Shown here in pieces: positions 26,740 through 35,682 of a stretch of DNA of 64,000 nucleotides. The stretch spans positions 62,001-126,000 of the forward strand of contig JAPOVV010000105.1 in the NCBI GenBank assembly GCA_026707945.1. Reading direction: 5' to 3'. Source of the stretch: Gammaproteobacteria bacterium. GTDB lineage: Bacteria > Pseudomonadota > Gammaproteobacteria > Pseudomonadales > Azotimanducaceae. A model generated the notes under the pieces. It saw only the letters and a list, made by a program, of their open reading frames with translations, made no database searches and had not been told where the DNA came from. A program made the position numbers and the translations under genes. Each line of letters opens with the position of its first letter. The stretch's first letter is position 1.

Positions 26740-27762
26740 ATGCGAATTGTTACCTTGACGTGGTTCGTCATATGTGCATCTGTCGCCAGTTTCGTAAACG
26801 CACAGGACCCAGTAACCAACGATTCTGATTTGCAGATCGACACCGACTTTGGCGATAACGTTCTGGAGTATGAATTCCCCGCATTCGAAGTTGGAATCGC
26901 GGAATACCCAGACGGACCAACGGGTGTAACAGTGCTCCATTTTGAAAACCCAGCGAGTGTGGCGGTGGATATTCGTGGTGGATCTCCAGGCTTCCTCGGT
27001 AATTACGGCATCGTGAACGCAATCAGCTTGGCGGGTGGCTCTCTTCTTGGTTTAGAGGCAGCTTCAGGTGTAGCGGGAGGTATTTTCGAAGAGCGCGAAT
27101 ACAGCACCAACTGGTTGGATATACCTCTTGTGAGCGCGGGTGTCATTTTCGATTTTCGACAACGCGACGACAGCATCTATCCAGACAAGCGGTTGGGTCG
27201 CGCGGCATATGACAACATCACCACGAATCAGTTTCCAATGGGTGCACGCGGCGCGGGTATTTCTGCAACAGTCGGAAAGTTAGTGGATTTCGAGGCTGGG
27301 GAGTCAGCCGGGCAAGGTGCGGCATTCCAAGACGAAGATGGCGTCAAGATATTCGCTTGTGTCATCCTAAATGCTGTTGGTGTTATCTACGATCGTCAAG
27401 GTAATGTTGTGCTCGGCGAAATGGAGGCAGAATCTCGAGTGCGATCCAATCTGGATACGAAACTAGAGCGTCTTATTGGCTCCGGACGCGGGACACAATA
27501 CCACGACCGTCCTACGGGTAACACGACGCTTACCGTCGTCGTCACGAATCAAACGATATGGGGGTTTAACCTCGTTCAACAAGCACGCCAAGTGCACAGT
27601 TCGATGGCACGCGCAATACAGCCGTTTCATACGCCCACAGATGGGGATGTACTCTGGATGGTATCGACAAGCGAGGCTGAAATGACCGACCTCTCGTTAA
27701 CCGATTTTGGAATAATGGCATCAGAAGTCGTTTGGGATGCTGTTTTAGAGGCGCAGCCCTGA
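26740..27762 (+). CDS. P1 (S58/DmpA-like) family peptidase, exported
   Basis: A 340-residue P1-family N-terminal-nucleophile hydrolase. A signal peptide (RIVTLTWFVICASVASFVNAQ) precedes the conserved blocks GPTGVTVLHFENPASVAVDI, RGGSPGFLGNYG, ISLAGGSLLGLEAASGV, IPLVSAGVIFDF, GARGAGISATVGK and RPTGNTTLTVVVTN. In DmpA the chain is cut before the nucleophile within a GN(S/T)T segment, here GNTT, so self-processing at that Thr is likely. The frame stays open 26 codons upstream, but the ATG at 26740 begins the signal peptide. Acts in the periplasm as an aminopeptidase or amidase (inference). It may be co-transcribed with selO. Confidence 0.88.
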   Translation: MRIVTLTWFVICASVASFVNAQDPVTNDSDLQIDTDFGDNVLEYEFPAFEVGIAEYPDGPTGVTVLHFENPASVAVDIRGGSPGFLGNYGIVNAISLAGGSLLGLEAASGVAGGIFEEREYSTNWLDIPLVSAGVIFDFRQRDDSIYPDKRLGRAAYDNITTNQFPMGARGAGISATVGKLVDFEAGESAGQGAAFQDEDGVKIFACVILNAVGVIYDRQGNVVLGEMEAESRVRSNLDTKLERLIGSGRGTQYHDRPTGNTTLTVVVTNQTIWGFNLVQQARQVHSSMARAIQPFHTPTDGDVLWMVSTSEAEMTDLSLTDFGIMASEVVWDAVLEAQP

Positions 27763-27783
27763 GTTGCAGGTCTAATTCGATTT

Positions 27784-27807
27784 CTTTTCGCTACTGATCG
27801 CGAAAAG
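27784..27807. terminator. Bidirectional terminator-like hairpin
   Basis: CTTTTCGC (27784-27791) and GCGAAAAG (27800-27807) form a perfect 8-bp stem with an 8-base loop between the convergent P1 peptidase and hisG genes. The T-rich left arm serves as a T-tract for the opposite strand and vice versa, a common bidirectional layout. Confidence 0.55.
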
Positions 27808-27808
27808 C

Positions 27809-28687
27809 TCAGTCGATCAGCTTGTTAATAGGATATTCAACAATTCCTCTTGCCCCAGCCTCAATGAGTTGCGGCACGATCGTACGCACGGTACTTTCAT
27901 CAACGATCGCATTGAGGTCAACCCAATCTTCATCGGTCAGAGCTGAAATAGTGGGTTTTTGGAGCGCAGGCAGTACAGCTTCAACGGCTTTGACTGAATC
28001 CTTGTGCACATTCATCATCAACCCAACCTTGCCTTCCGCGTGTAGACACGCTTGGAGCATCAAAGCCAGATTCTCAACTTTGTCACGTTTCCACCCTTCT
28101 CGATACGCGTCGTGATTTGCAATCAGTCTAGGCGTGCTTTGCATGACTTCGTCAATAATTCGAAGGTCATTTGCTCTAAGTGAACTTCCGGTTTCAGTAA
28201 TTTCAACAATCGCGTCGACCAGCATCGGCGGCTTTACTTCCGTTGCACCCCAAGAAAATTCAACGTCAGCCTTAACTCCGTATTTCGCCAGCCAACGTTT
28301 CGTGAGGTTGACCGCTTCCGTCGCGATGCGTTTTCCTGCTAAGTCTGTAACCGATTTAATCTCCGAGTCGTTCGGCACCGCCAAAACCCAGCGGATCGGC
28401 CGTCGACTCACTTTAGAGAAAACTAATTCACAGATTTCCTGCACATCGGCGCCTGTTTCTTGAATCCAATCCAATCCGGTAATGCCTGCGTCTAGCACGC
28501 CTAACTCGACATATCGAGCCATTTCCTGTGCGCGTACCAATAGACATTCAATATCCGGATCGTCGATTGTCGGGTAGTACGAACGACTTGAGAATGTGAT
28601 CACATACCCGGCGCGGCCGAATAGCTCGCCGGTAGCTTCTTGAAGGCTACCAGACGGCAACCCGAGTCTGAGAGTTCTTGTTGTCAT
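27809..28687 (-). CDS. hisG: ATP phosphoribosyltransferase, long form
   Basis: A 292-residue HisG, first enzyme of histidine synthesis (ATP + PRPP to phosphoribosyl-ATP). The N-terminal catalytic domain shows [38 protein letters not shown], and the PRPP-binding [17 protein letters not shown]. The length and the C-terminal ~75 residues ([20 protein letters not shown]) indicate the long, hexameric form with an ACT-like regulatory domain, which does not need HisZ and is feedback-inhibited by histidine. It overlaps hisI by ATGA, so the two are translated together. The rest of the his pathway is not in the window. Confidence 0.95.
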   Translation of the reverse strand: MTTRTLRLGLPSGSLQEATGELFGRAGYVITFSSRSYYPTIDDPDIECLLVRAQEMARYVELGVLDAGITGLDWIQETGADVQEICELVFSKVSRRPIRWVLAVPNDSEIKSVTDLAGKRIATEAVNLTKRWLAKYGVKADVEFSWGATEVKPPMLVDAIVEITETGSSLRANDLRIIDEVMQSTPRLIANHDAYREGWKRDKVENLALMLQACLHAEGKVGLMMNVHKDSVKAVEAVLPALQKPTISALTDEDWVDLNAIVDESTVRTIVPQLIEAGARGIVEYPINKLID

Positions 28688-29067
28688 GACGAACCGTAAA
28701 CGTCACTAGGATCAAACACTTTCTGCGCGATGATCGTGGGTTCACCTGTCGAGGGATCAATCTCTCGGAAAAAGCAGCTCTCATAGCCTTCATGACAAGC
28801 CGCGCCACCGACCTGCTCGACCTTTACAAGCAGTGTGTCCGCATCGCAGTCGTAATAGATGTGCTTTAGTTTCTGCACGTGGCCGCTCGTTTCACCTTTA
28901 CGCCATAACTTCTGACGACTACGTGAGAAGTAACAAACATTGTGAGTTTGAAGGGTTTCCTCATAAGCCGCCCTGTTCATGTACGCGAGCATGAGCACTT
29001 TCCCGTCGTGATGATTTTGCGCGATCACTGGGATGAGTTCATTTTTTTGAAAATCAGGACCTGTCAT
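28684..29067 (-). CDS. hisI: Phosphoribosyl-AMP cyclohydrolase
   Basis: A 127-residue HisI. The metal-binding and catalytic blocks [47 protein letters not shown] and [16 protein letters not shown] are intact. It opens the ring of phosphoribosyl-AMP in step three of histidine synthesis. It is the stand-alone form without the HisE pyrophosphohydrolase domain. It is the first gene of a hisI-hisG pair; the 267-base spacer upstream, shared with the divergent aminotransferase, must hold its promoter. Confidence 0.95.
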   Translation of the reverse strand: MTGPDFQKNELIPVIAQNHHDGKVLMLAYMNRAAYEETLQTHNVCYFSRSRQKLWRKGETSGHVQKLKHIYYDCDADTLLVKVEQVGGAACHEGYESCFFREIDPSTGEPTIIAQKVFDPSDVYGSS

Positions 29068-29334
29068 GATGCAAGCGAGTCAGTTGAAACGGTTATGTGT
29101 GGTTTGGCGTCGGAATATGCAGCGTATTTCACGTCGCGACGTACTCGACCACCGATGAAACGGGTGCGTAATTATCAAAAAGCCTTGTCATCTTGCGTTA
29201 GAAATCGGATTGGTTGAACTACGCGAACACTGTAATTGACTGAAAACGATCGACGTCGGTATCAATTCACAGCCCTTGCTTGACAACGCAAATATCATGC
29301 CCATCCCCAATATCTGACTCAACCGAGACCCCAA

Positions 29335-30525
29335 ATGATTTTGTCTCAAAAAATGAACCGACTAGGCACCGAAACTGCCTTCGAGGTACTCGCCCGTGCA
29401 GAAGCTCTTAAAGCGTCGGGTCGCGACATCATCAATCTCGGAATTGGCCAACCTGACTTTAAAACCCCACCGCACATTGTTGAAGCAGCCGTTAAGGCGC
29501 TACATGACGGTCATCATGGGTATACACCAGCACCTGGCATTCCACCTCTCAGAGAAGCTGTCGCCAACGACATTTTGCAATGGCGTAACGTTGAGGTGAG
29601 TCCGGAGAACGTATTGATCGTGCCAGGTGGCAAGGTCACGATGTTCTTCGCCATTCTCATGTTTGGTGAAGAAGGCTCTGAAATCCTCTACCCAAATCCC
29701 GGCTTTCCAATTTACGAGTCGGTGATTAACTTCTCTGGTGCAACTGCAGTCCCTATTCCACTCGTCGAGTCGCTTGGCTTCTCATTCAGTGCCGACACCG
29801 TTCTCGACCTCATGACACCCAACACTCGCTTAGTCATCATCAATTCACCGGCGAACCCTACCGGCGGTGCGGTTCCGAAGGCAGAAATCGACAAGCTAGT
29901 GGAAGGTCTCGAAGCGTTTCCGAATGCTGTGATCATGAGTGACGAAATTTACGCTCGAATCTGTTACGGTGACGAAGATCATGTCTCGCTTCTGAGGTAT
30001 CCACAAATCCGTGATCGTCTAATCCTGCTAGATGGTTGGAGCAAGACGTACGCCATGACCGGTTGGCGTATGGGATACTCGGTTTGGCCAGATTCACTAA
30101 TCGATCACGCGACTCGATTAGCGATAAACTGTCATTCCTGCGTCAATGCATCTGCGCAATTCGCTGGCATCGCCGCTTTAGAAGGGCCACAAGATTCGGT
30201 TGACGAAATGGTCACAGCGTTTGAAGAACGTCGCAAGGTGATCGTTGACGGGCTGAACGGATTGGCGGGCATCACGTGCACCGAACCGCTCGGTGCGTTT
30301 TACACGTTTCCGAATATCACGGGAACCGGCTTAACAGCAGCACAACTTCAAAACCAGATGCTCGAGGAAGCCGGTGTCGCGACCGTTGCAGGTACCTCGT
30401 TTGGCGCTTACGGTGAAGGCTATATTCGATTCTCCTATGCGGCATCTCTTGATGAGATCACACAAGCGATCCAACGCATCGATGACTTTCTGGGAACGAT
30501 CGGCGTGAACGAAGTCGTTTCCTAG
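29335..30525 (+). CDS. Class I PLP-dependent aminotransferase
   Basis: A 396-residue fold-type I aminotransferase. Substrate/PLP features: INLGIGQPDFKTPPHIVEAA, PGGKVTMFFAI, NSPANPTGGAV, SDEIYARICY and the PLP-binding lysine in GWSKTYAMTGWRMGY. It is closest in pattern to the aspartate/alanine aminotransferases of the AspC-like group. It is divergent from hisI-hisG and could serve as a histidinol-phosphate or aspartate aminotransferase, but HisC-specific features are not clear. It converges on prlC with only 4 bases between stops. Confidence 0.92.
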   Translation: MILSQKMNRLGTETAFEVLARAEALKASGRDIINLGIGQPDFKTPPHIVEAAVKALHDGHHGYTPAPGIPPLREAVANDILQWRNVEVSPENVLIVPGGKVTMFFAILMFGEEGSEILYPNPGFPIYESVINFSGATAVPIPLVESLGFSFSADTVLDLMTPNTRLVIINSPANPTGGAVPKAEIDKLVEGLEAFPNAVIMSDEIYARICYGDEDHVSLLRYPQIRDRLILLDGWSKTYAMTGWRMGYSVWPDSLIDHATRLAINCHSCVNASAQFAGIAALEGPQDSVDEMVTAFEERRKVIVDGLNGLAGITCTEPLGAFYTFPNITGTGLTAAQLQNQMLEEAGVATVAGTSFGAYGEGYIRFSYAASLDEITQAIQRIDDFLGTIGVNEVVS

Positions 30526-30529
30526 TGCA

Positions 30530-32551
30530 CTAGTTTCGGATGCCACAGTGGCGAAGTAACGCGTCATTCTGAGGCGGTCTACCTCGGAAATTAGCGAACA
30601 TCTCACTAGCCTTAATCGAGCTACCCACCTCCAATATGTCGTGAAGAAATCTAGTGCTCGTTTCGCGATTCTCAAGTCCTTCTTCTTCAAACGCTGCAAA
30701 AGCGTCCGCTGAAAGCACCTCCGCCCAAAGGTAGCTGTAGTAACCCGCAGCGTACCCTCCCGCGAAAATGTGCGCGAATCCCCAAGGAAAGCGGTCATAG
30801 TCTTTGTTGGGCAGCATACCCGTACGTTTTCGAATCGTGCGCATCGTCGCTAGCGCATCAAATCCTTCAGTCTGCATGTGAAGCGCTAGATCTAGCAGAC
30901 CAAACTCAAGCTGGCGTACCATCGCCATGCCTGAATTGAAGTTTTTCGCTTCGATCAACCGATTTAGCAACTCACCGGGTAGCGCTTCGCCCGTCTCGAA
31001 ATGTCGCGAGATCCTGCGCAATGAATCGGTTTGCCAGCACCAGTTCTCCATAAATTGACTTGGAAGCTCGACCGCATCCCACTCAACGCCATTGATGCCC
31101 GATACTGTCGAGTAAGTTTGTTGCGTTAGCATGTGATGGAGTCCATGGCCAAATTCGTGGAACAACGTCACAACTTCGGTATGCGTGAGCAGTGAAGGCT
31201 TGCCCCCGATTGGCGGCGTGAAATTGCAGGTTAAGTATGCGACCGGAATGGCGAACTCGTTACCTACGGCACGGCGACTTCGACAATCAGCCATCCAAGC
31301 ACCGCCCCGTTTCTTCTCTCGAGCAAACGCGTCAAGATAGAACCGTGCAATGACCTCGTTGTCGCGAGCAATTTCATAGTATCGGACGTCCTCGTGCCAA
31401 GACGAAGGTGCATCTGTTCGAGAAATCTGAACATTAAAGAGACCCTCAACAACCTCAAACATGCCTTCTACGACGTCGTCAAGCGGGAAGTAGGGTTTGA
31501 GTTGTGCATCAGAAACGTCGTATAGTGATTCACGCATCCGTTCCGCGACGAAATTGAGGTCCCAAGGTTCAAGCGAATCGATCTCAAGTTCATCTTTAGC
31601 GAAAACACGCATCCGCTCAAGTTCCTCCTGAGCTTGCGGAAGCGCTTTATCCAGTAAATCATCGAGAAACGCCTTCACTTCCTCTGTTGAGCTCGCCATT
31701 TTGGGATCGATCGAGTATTCGGCGAAGCAATCAAACCCAACCAGCGCCGCCATTTCGGTGCGATTTAGGAGAATCTCTTCGATGACTTGCGAGTTGTCGT
31801 ATTTACCTTCATCAGGTCCAACGTCCGATGCACGTGTCACGTTCGCGTGATACATCTCTTCGCGTAGTGTGCGACTTTCACAGTGCATCATGGTGCTTGC
31901 ATAACATGCCATGTCGAGCGTCAGTACGTATCCGTCAAGCTCTTGTCGTTCCGCCGCTGCTCGTGCAACCGCCAAGTTCGCTTCCGGAATCCCTTTCAGA
32001 TCATCAACATCACTGATGTGTTTTGTCCAGGCATCCGTAGCGTCTAGCAGATTGTTTGAGAACGTGCTATTGAGCAGTGTTATTTTTTGGCGTAGATTCT
32101 TAAATCGTTCGCGATCAGCGTCATCAAGTGCAACCCCGTTACGACGGAATGTTCGCAACGAATCGTTGATCATCTTCTGTTGCGCGACGTCGTACGTATC
32201 GAATCTCTCACTTTCTGATAGCGCTTTGACGATTTCATAGAGTGGTCTGGATTGGCTAAGACGGGTCGAGTGTTCGGACAATTTCTGTTCTGCTGCATCA
32301 TGCGCCTCTCGTAGTTCGTCATTGCTAACTACCGCGTTAAGATGAGAAATCGGCGCCCACATGTCGTTTATTACGACATCCAGATACTCAAGAGGAATCA
32401 TGACGTTGTCAAATGTGGGGTCGCTTTTCGCAGATTCGATGATCTGCTCAATCTCCGCTTCATGAGATTCGATCAATTCGTCGACATTTGCTACCACCTC
32501 ATCAGCGCGAATCGCTTGATGGTCTGGCAAGTTATGGATCGTTGTGCGCAT
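30530..32551 (-). CDS. prlC: M3 family oligopeptidase A
   Basis: A 673-residue zinc metallopeptidase of the thimet/oligopeptidase A type. The HEXXH zinc motif is seen in VTLFHEFGHGLHHML (~residue 470), followed by GINGVEWDAVELPSQFMENW with the third ligand Glu, and the C-terminal HIFAGGYAAGYYSYLWAEVL is characteristic of PrlC. It degrades cytoplasmic peptides, including signal peptides. Size matches the family (~680). It is monocistronic. A slightly divergent linker region before the HEXXH is normal for this family. Confidence 0.96.
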   Translation of the reverse strand: MRTTIHNLPDHQAIRADEVVANVDELIESHEAEIEQIIESAKSDPTFDNVMIPLEYLDVVINDMWAPISHLNAVVSNDELREAHDAAEQKLSEHSTRLSQSRPLYEIVKALSESERFDTYDVAQQKMINDSLRTFRRNGVALDDADRERFKNLRQKITLLNSTFSNNLLDATDAWTKHISDVDDLKGIPEANLAVARAAAERQELDGYVLTLDMACYASTMMHCESRTLREEMYHANVTRASDVGPDEGKYDNSQVIEEILLNRTEMAALVGFDCFAEYSIDPKMASSTEEVKAFLDDLLDKALPQAQEELERMRVFAKDELEIDSLEPWDLNFVAERMRESLYDVSDAQLKPYFPLDDVVEGMFEVVEGLFNVQISRTDAPSSWHEDVRYYEIARDNEVIARFYLDAFAREKKRGGAWMADCRSRRAVGNEFAIPVAYLTCNFTPPIGGKPSLLTHTEVVTLFHEFGHGLHHMLTQQTYSTVSGINGVEWDAVELPSQFMENWCWQTDSLRRISRHFETGEALPGELLNRLIEAKNFNSGMAMVRQLEFGLLDLALHMQTEGFDALATMRTIRKRTGMLPNKDYDRFPWGFAHIFAGGYAAGYYSYLWAEVLSADAFAAFEEEGLENRETSTRFLHDILEVGSSIKASEMFANFRGRPPQNDALLRHCGIRN

Positions 32552-32614
32552 GTTTTAGGGAACTGTTAACTAGTGAGACGTTTAATTTTGTTTTCGAAAG
32601 ACACTTCGTAAGTA

Positions 32615-33040
32615 ATGACAATAAAAAACGTATTTGGTTTGGTCGAAGAGGTCAAAAAAGAACTCGAAAACTTGAGCCTTGAGGAGCTGGAGCGTGAACT
32701 AAACGATCGAGACGATCTATTGCTGCTGGATATTCGCGAAATCCAGGAATATGTAGATCTCGGTACGATCCCGTCCGCAATCCACGCGCCACGCGGAATG
32801 CTCGAATTTTGGGCTGACCCCGCGAGTCCTTATTACCGTGACTATTTTCAAGAAGACAAACGCGTCGTTTTGTTTTGCGCAGGAGGTGGTCGTTCCGCTT
32901 TTGCTGCCAAAGCGCTCAAGGAAATGGGTTACGCGGACGTCGCCCACCTCGAAGCTGGGTTCAACGGATGGGCCGAATCAGGGCGGGATGTCGAAGATAC
33001 GACCGATAAGGCGCGCTGGATGCGGAAACCGCGCGATTGA
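32615..33040 (+). CDS. Rhodanese-like domain protein
   Basis: A 141-residue single rhodanese domain protein. The domain shows LLLLDIREIQEYVDLGTIPS, HAPRGMLEFW and the active-site loop VLFCAGGGRSAFAAKAL with a catalytic Cys in CAGGGR. Such proteins carry persulfide sulfur. A short helical N-terminus (~30 residues) precedes the domain; no signal peptide, so cytoplasmic. It is divergent from prlC and convergent with the MaoC-like gene (11-base spacing). Confidence 0.92.
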   Translation: MTIKNVFGLVEEVKKELENLSLEELERELNDRDDLLLLDIREIQEYVDLGTIPSAIHAPRGMLEFWADPASPYYRDYFQEDKRVVLFCAGGGRSAFAAKALKEMGYADVAHLEAGFNGWAESGRDVEDTTDKARWMRKPRD

Positions 33041-33051
33041 AGACCCGTTTG

Positions 33052-33924
33052 TTAGGTATATTCGAAGTACGCGTTTGAAACGACTACCCGATCACCTACG
33101 ACACCCTCAAATATCACACGCCCTTCCCCATCGTTCCAACCACGAATCAGCAATTCGTCGCCTGGAAATACGGGGGACGAAAAGCGTACTTTGATCTTCC
33201 TGAAGCGCGCTTGATCACTGGCACAAAGTACACCCAACAATTGTTGGGCACAATGACCGAATGTACACAAGCCGTGCAGGATTGGCGTATCGAACCCTCC
33301 GAATCGTGCGGCTTCAGGGTCAATGTGTAACGAGTTGTAGTCACCTGACAAACGGTAGATGTGCGCCTGATTGTCGCCGATTCTTACTGATGAACTCACA
33401 TCGGGCGCCGAGTCAGGTACGGCGATTTTTTGAGAAAAAGTCTGCCCGACCCCCTCAAATGGCTCGATGTCACCTAGCTGTTCTACACCGCGTCTAAACG
33501 AACCATTCACCATGCGAACACAGTCTTCTCCATCTGCGTTCGCTACGATGCTTTCGTATTCGCAAAAGCCGTTTCCTTTGCCACGAGGATGCACCCCAAT
33601 CAGGCGTGACCGGACCGTGACGGTCCCGCGTATCGGTAACGGCTTAAGGACTTCCAGATAACGCTCGGCGTCGATGTTGAGCGGCCCCGGCGAATTCGGT
33701 ATGTGGGCACTATCTACCGGTGCGCCCGCGCCACCCCAACGAATTGAAAACGTTGGAAAGACCGCAAAATCCGGGTTAGCTTCATAGATGTAGCGCAAAT
33801 CGCTTATGCCGATACCGACGGCGTACAGAAGTACGTCACGTTGGTCATACGAAATTGAAACGGGTGCGCCCCACGGACCGGGATTTCCGTCTGGCAAGAC
33901 AGCTTGAGCGTTGTAGGTCGCCAC
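33052..33924 (-). CDS. Two-domain MaoC-like enoyl-CoA hydratase 2
   Basis: A 290-residue double hot-dog protein like hydratase 2 of eukaryotic MFE-2 and bacterial steroid/lipid pathways. The N-terminal FAS1-like half contains SYDQRDVLLYAVGIGISDL and PTFSIRWG; the C-terminal half contains the catalytic motif GDYNSLHIDPEAARFGGFDT followed by PILHGLCTFGHCAQQ (Asp and His of the D-x-N-x-x-H-x-D motif present). It hydrates trans-2-enoyl-CoA to the (R)-3-hydroxy ester. GTG start at 33924. It is 12 bases after the thiolase gene in a three-gene operon. Confidence 0.93.
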   Translation of the reverse strand: MATYNAQAVLPDGNPGPWGAPVSISYDQRDVLLYAVGIGISDLRYIYEANPDFAVFPTFSIRWGGAGAPVDSAHIPNSPGPLNIDAERYLEVLKPLPIRGTVTVRSRLIGVHPRGKGNGFCEYESIVANADGEDCVRMVNGSFRRGVEQLGDIEPFEGVGQTFSQKIAVPDSAPDVSSSVRIGDNQAHIYRLSGDYNSLHIDPEAARFGGFDTPILHGLCTFGHCAQQLLGVLCASDQARFRKIKVRFSSPVFPGDELLIRGWNDGEGRVIFEGVVGDRVVVSNAYFEYT

Positions 33925-33936
33925 GGATTTAACCCT

Positions 33937-35151
33937 CTAATCGCGTTCCAGTATCAGGGTACCGGTGGTCGAGAGCGTACCTCCAGTGCCGTTGACGATA
34001 CAGTTTGATGCTTCGGTTTGCTTGCCCGGATCACCGTTTACACCGTCTTCAGCGGTGCCAGACATTTGGCGATAAGCCTCAACCAGCAGCTGCATGCCGT
34101 ACATTCCAGAGTGATTGAACGACAGACCGCCGCCGTTCGTATTGATTGGAAGGCGCCCGCCTGGCGCGGCGTGCCCTTCTTTCCAAAGGGTGTATCCTCG
34201 CCCGCGCGGCGCCAATCCGAGCATTTCAGCAGTGATCCCTGCGGTGATCGTAAACGAATCGTAGATCATCGCCATCTCGATGTCGTTGGGACTTAATCCA
34301 GCCATTTCATAGGCCATCTTGGCCGATCGATGTGCGGACGTTGCAGTGAAGTCCGCCATCTCAACCATGTTCGAGTGACCCATGGATTCTCCCGCACCGA
34401 CAACCCATACTGGTTTTGACTTCAAGGTACGCGCAATTTCCGGTCGAGCCAAGATCACCGCGCCGCCGTGGTCAGTCACCAAACAGCAGTGGTAAAGCGT
34501 CATCGGCCACGCAATCAATCGAGCGTTGAGGACGTCCTCAATCGTTATCTCGCCGCCAAACGGATTCGTTTCTTTGGAATACATCAACGCACGTGGGTTC
34601 TTCATTGCCCACTGCCGTGTGACCACACTGATGTGCGCGAAATCTTCAGGGGTCGTACCGTAAACGTGGTTGTGCCGCACCATTGAATGGGCGTATTGCG
34701 CGGGTGCGCCCGCGATACCGTAGGCAGCCGTCGCTTCTTCTGCAGGAGACACTTCACCTCGTCCACCGCCACCGCGACCACCCATGCCGCGATACGACCA
34801 ACCCGCCTCACCATGGCTAATAAGTGCGGTATCGATCATGCCAGAGGCGATCGCCGCCAAAGCATGTCGAACATGTATTTGGAAGGAGCAACCACCAACT
34901 GATGTGGTATCGATATAAGACGGATGGATTCCTAAGTGTTCGGCCAACTCGGACGACCAACCCGCTGAAAACACACCATCGATATCGCTAATCGGAATGC
35001 CTGTATATGCCGAAACGTTTTTAATCGCTTCGATATGGAGCTGCAATGACGTACAGCGGATCGTTCGCTCTTCTCCGCCAGGATAACCGATGAGGTCAGA
35101 TTCACATGCACCGACGAGTGCGGCACGGTATGACAGATCGGGCATCTTCAT
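33937..35151 (-). CDS. Thiolase-like (SCPx/lipid-transfer type) acyltransferase
   Basis: A 404-residue thiolase-superfamily protein of the SCPx/Ltp type, which works with an OB-fold partner. Visible: the Cys of SVGGCSFQIHVRHALAAI, a glycine-rich stretch GGRGGGGRGEVSPAEEA, YDSFTITAG, and the C-terminal INTNGGGLSFNHSGMYG with His, then SNCIVNGTGGTLSTTGTLIL. I chose ATG 35151, which overlaps the upstream gene's TGA as ATGA and has GGAG upstream; a TTG at 35169 would add 6 residues. It cleaves 3-ketoacyl-CoA, or acts as an aldolase, in branched side-chain oxidation (inference). Confidence 0.9.
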   Translation of the reverse strand: MKMPDLSYRAALVGACESDLIGYPGGEERTIRCTSLQLHIEAIKNVSAYTGIPISDIDGVFSAGWSSELAEHLGIHPSYIDTTSVGGCSFQIHVRHALAAIASGMIDTALISHGEAGWSYRGMGGRGGGGRGEVSPAEEATAAYGIAGAPAQYAHSMVRHNHVYGTTPEDFAHISVVTRQWAMKNPRALMYSKETNPFGGEITIEDVLNARLIAWPMTLYHCCLVTDHGGAVILARPEIARTLKSKPVWVVGAGESMGHSNMVEMADFTATSAHRSAKMAYEMAGLSPNDIEMAMIYDSFTITAGITAEMLGLAPRGRGYTLWKEGHAAPGGRLPINTNGGGLSFNHSGMYGMQLLVEAYRQMSGTAEDGVNGDPGKQTEASNCIVNGTGGTLSTTGTLILERD

Positions 35152-35567
35152 GATTCGACCACTCTCCAAAACGGAATGAACGTGTCGTCGTTTGCTTGTT
35201 CAAACTCGACTTTGACTTTAGAACCGATCTTGATGTCTTCGGGTTTATTTGGATCTACACCGAGTAAGACCGTTTGCATCCGGTCGCCTTCTTTCAAGTC
35301 GATGAATGCTGTTACGAACGGTAGTTCTTTCGCCCAATTGCCTGCAGCCAAGCGATGTTGAACAGCAAACGTATACAGGGTCCCCTCGCCGCTGACTTCT
35401 ATCCAATCCAATCGATCGGAATGGCAAAATGGGCAGATTAACCGCGGGTACCAATGCACTTTGTTGCAGTCTAGGCAGTGCGGGAGAACAAGCTTTCCTT
35501 GTTTCGCACCTTCCCAGAAAGGCTTGTTATGTTGTCCCTGTCGTGGGATGGGTTTGTCGTAGGCCAC
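35148..35567 (-). CDS. Zn-ribbon OB-fold protein (DUF35), thiolase/aldolase partner
   Basis: A 139-residue protein with an N-terminal helix (KPFWEGAKQGKLVLPHC), a rubredoxin-like zinc ribbon CLDCNKVHWYPRLICPFC (two CxxC pairs) and an OB-fold that starts at EVSGEGTLYTFAVQHRL. DUF35 proteins form complexes with thiolases or with steroid side-chain aldolases (ChsH2-Ltp2 type). The ATGA overlap with the thiolase-like gene supports a complex. GTG start at 35567. It heads the three-gene operon OB-fold/thiolase/hydratase. Confidence 0.93.
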   Translation of the reverse strand: MAYDKPIPRQGQHNKPFWEGAKQGKLVLPHCLDCNKVHWYPRLICPFCHSDRLDWIEVSGEGTLYTFAVQHRLAAGNWAKELPFVTAFIDLKEGDRMQTVLLGVDPNKPEDIKIGSKVKVEFEQANDDTFIPFWRVVES

Positions 35568-35682
35568 TTAACAATCCAAATCTATCGTAAAACCGGGTTT
35601 CGTCCGAATTATCTATAAGCCTTATTGGGTCGCGATTTCGCCTGGTTACACTTCACCGCTTCGCTTTTTTCAACGATTCTCA

